A program made the translations under genes and the position numbers. This document shows positions 22,712-22,795 of a DNA stretch of 22,795 nucleotides, piece after piece. The DNA is from Limnoraphis robusta CS-951. GTDB taxonomy: Bacteria > Cyanobacteriota > Cyanobacteriia > Cyanobacteriales > Microcoleaceae. The stretch's first letter is position 1. Each line of letters opens with the position of its first letter. Below the pieces are notes generated by a model, which searched no databases, had not been told where the DNA came from, and saw only the letters and a list, made by a program, of their open reading frames with translations. The stretch lies in assembly GCF_000972705.2 (NCBI RefSeq), contig NZ_LATL02000093.1:1-22795 (forward strand). Reading direction: 5' to 3'.

Positions 22712-22795
22712 AAATTGTAGGTTGGGTAGAACGAGAGTGAAACCCAACAAGCTCAAATTGTAGGTTGGGTAGAACGAGAGTGAAACCCAACAAGC
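22712..22795. repeat. Tandem 43-bp repeat, GTTGGGT family
   Basis: Two units with a 43-bp period (22712-22754 and 22755-22795, cut by the window end) each read AAATTGTAGGTTGGGTAGAA, then CGAGAGTGAAACCCAACAAG, then C. Within each unit GTTGGGT and ACCCAAC form an inverted repeat around GAGAG-type sequence. The same family occurs in reverse at 50-78 and as variants at 9823-9912. The array may continue beyond the window. Confidence 0.9.

Overview
The window reads as chromosomal DNA of a cyanobacterium, most likely a filamentous Oscillatoriales-type (Planktothrix/Microcoleus/Lyngbya-like; the genus is inference). Evidence: at least fifteen copies of the HIP1 octamer GCGATCGC, several families of small dispersed inverted repeats, and cyanobacteria-typical proteins (DUF3285, an ABA4-like protein, a DHH-CBS-tRNA nucleotidyltransferase fusion, a pentapeptide-repeat membrane protein). 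I see no rRNA, tRNA, CRISPR array or insertion sequence.

Layout. 1-2110 (-): a long coiled-coil membrane protein with a duplicated C-terminal module and a recent internal 177-bp-period duplication. 2330-6252 (+): a housekeeping stretch with a thioredoxin-fold exported protein, a DUF3285 membrane protein, ybeY (rRNA maturation), dgkA (lipid kinase), trpG (glutamine amidotransferase, TTG start right behind dgkA) and a Tat-type exported metallo-beta-lactamase-fold protein that has lost its metal-binding motif. 6284-9645 (-): an accessory, defence-type island with an adenine-specific DNA methyltransferase, a restriction endonuclease overlapping it by ATGA, a broken antitoxin gene interrupted by a small palindromic repeat, an SMI1/KNR4 protein, an intact VapB antitoxin and a C-terminal stub of its VapC toxin. 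9660-10018: repeat-rich spacer. 10019-12805 (+): the DHH-CBS-nucleotidyltransferase fusion.

12883-14879 (-): a small secreted protein and a membrane-bound class III adenylate cyclase. 15157-16464 (+): pentapeptide-repeat membrane protein, convergent with tenA (16501-17127, -) across a perfect 14-bp inverted repeat. 17227-19320 (+): a DUF1800 protein and an exported DUF2059 protein. 19349-22436 (-): a flavoprotein disulfide reductase often labelled mercuric reductase, an ABA4-like membrane protein, and an unrecognised three-helix membrane protein, the last two separated by a tandem pair of GC-rich hairpin repeats. 22551-22646 (+): a 31-residue membrane peptide followed by a terminator-like hairpin. 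The window ends in a tandem 43-bp repeat of the same family found at its left edge.

Most genes are single transcription units; the convincing co-transcribed pairs are dgkA-trpG and the restriction-modification pair. The most unusual part is the minus-strand island, where two toxin-antitoxin loci have decayed beside an apparently intact restriction-modification system. I found no clearly new multi-gene system. The best leads for something undescribed are the small membrane peptide at the right end, the metal-site-less MBL protein, and the repeat-mediated break in the antitoxin gene.
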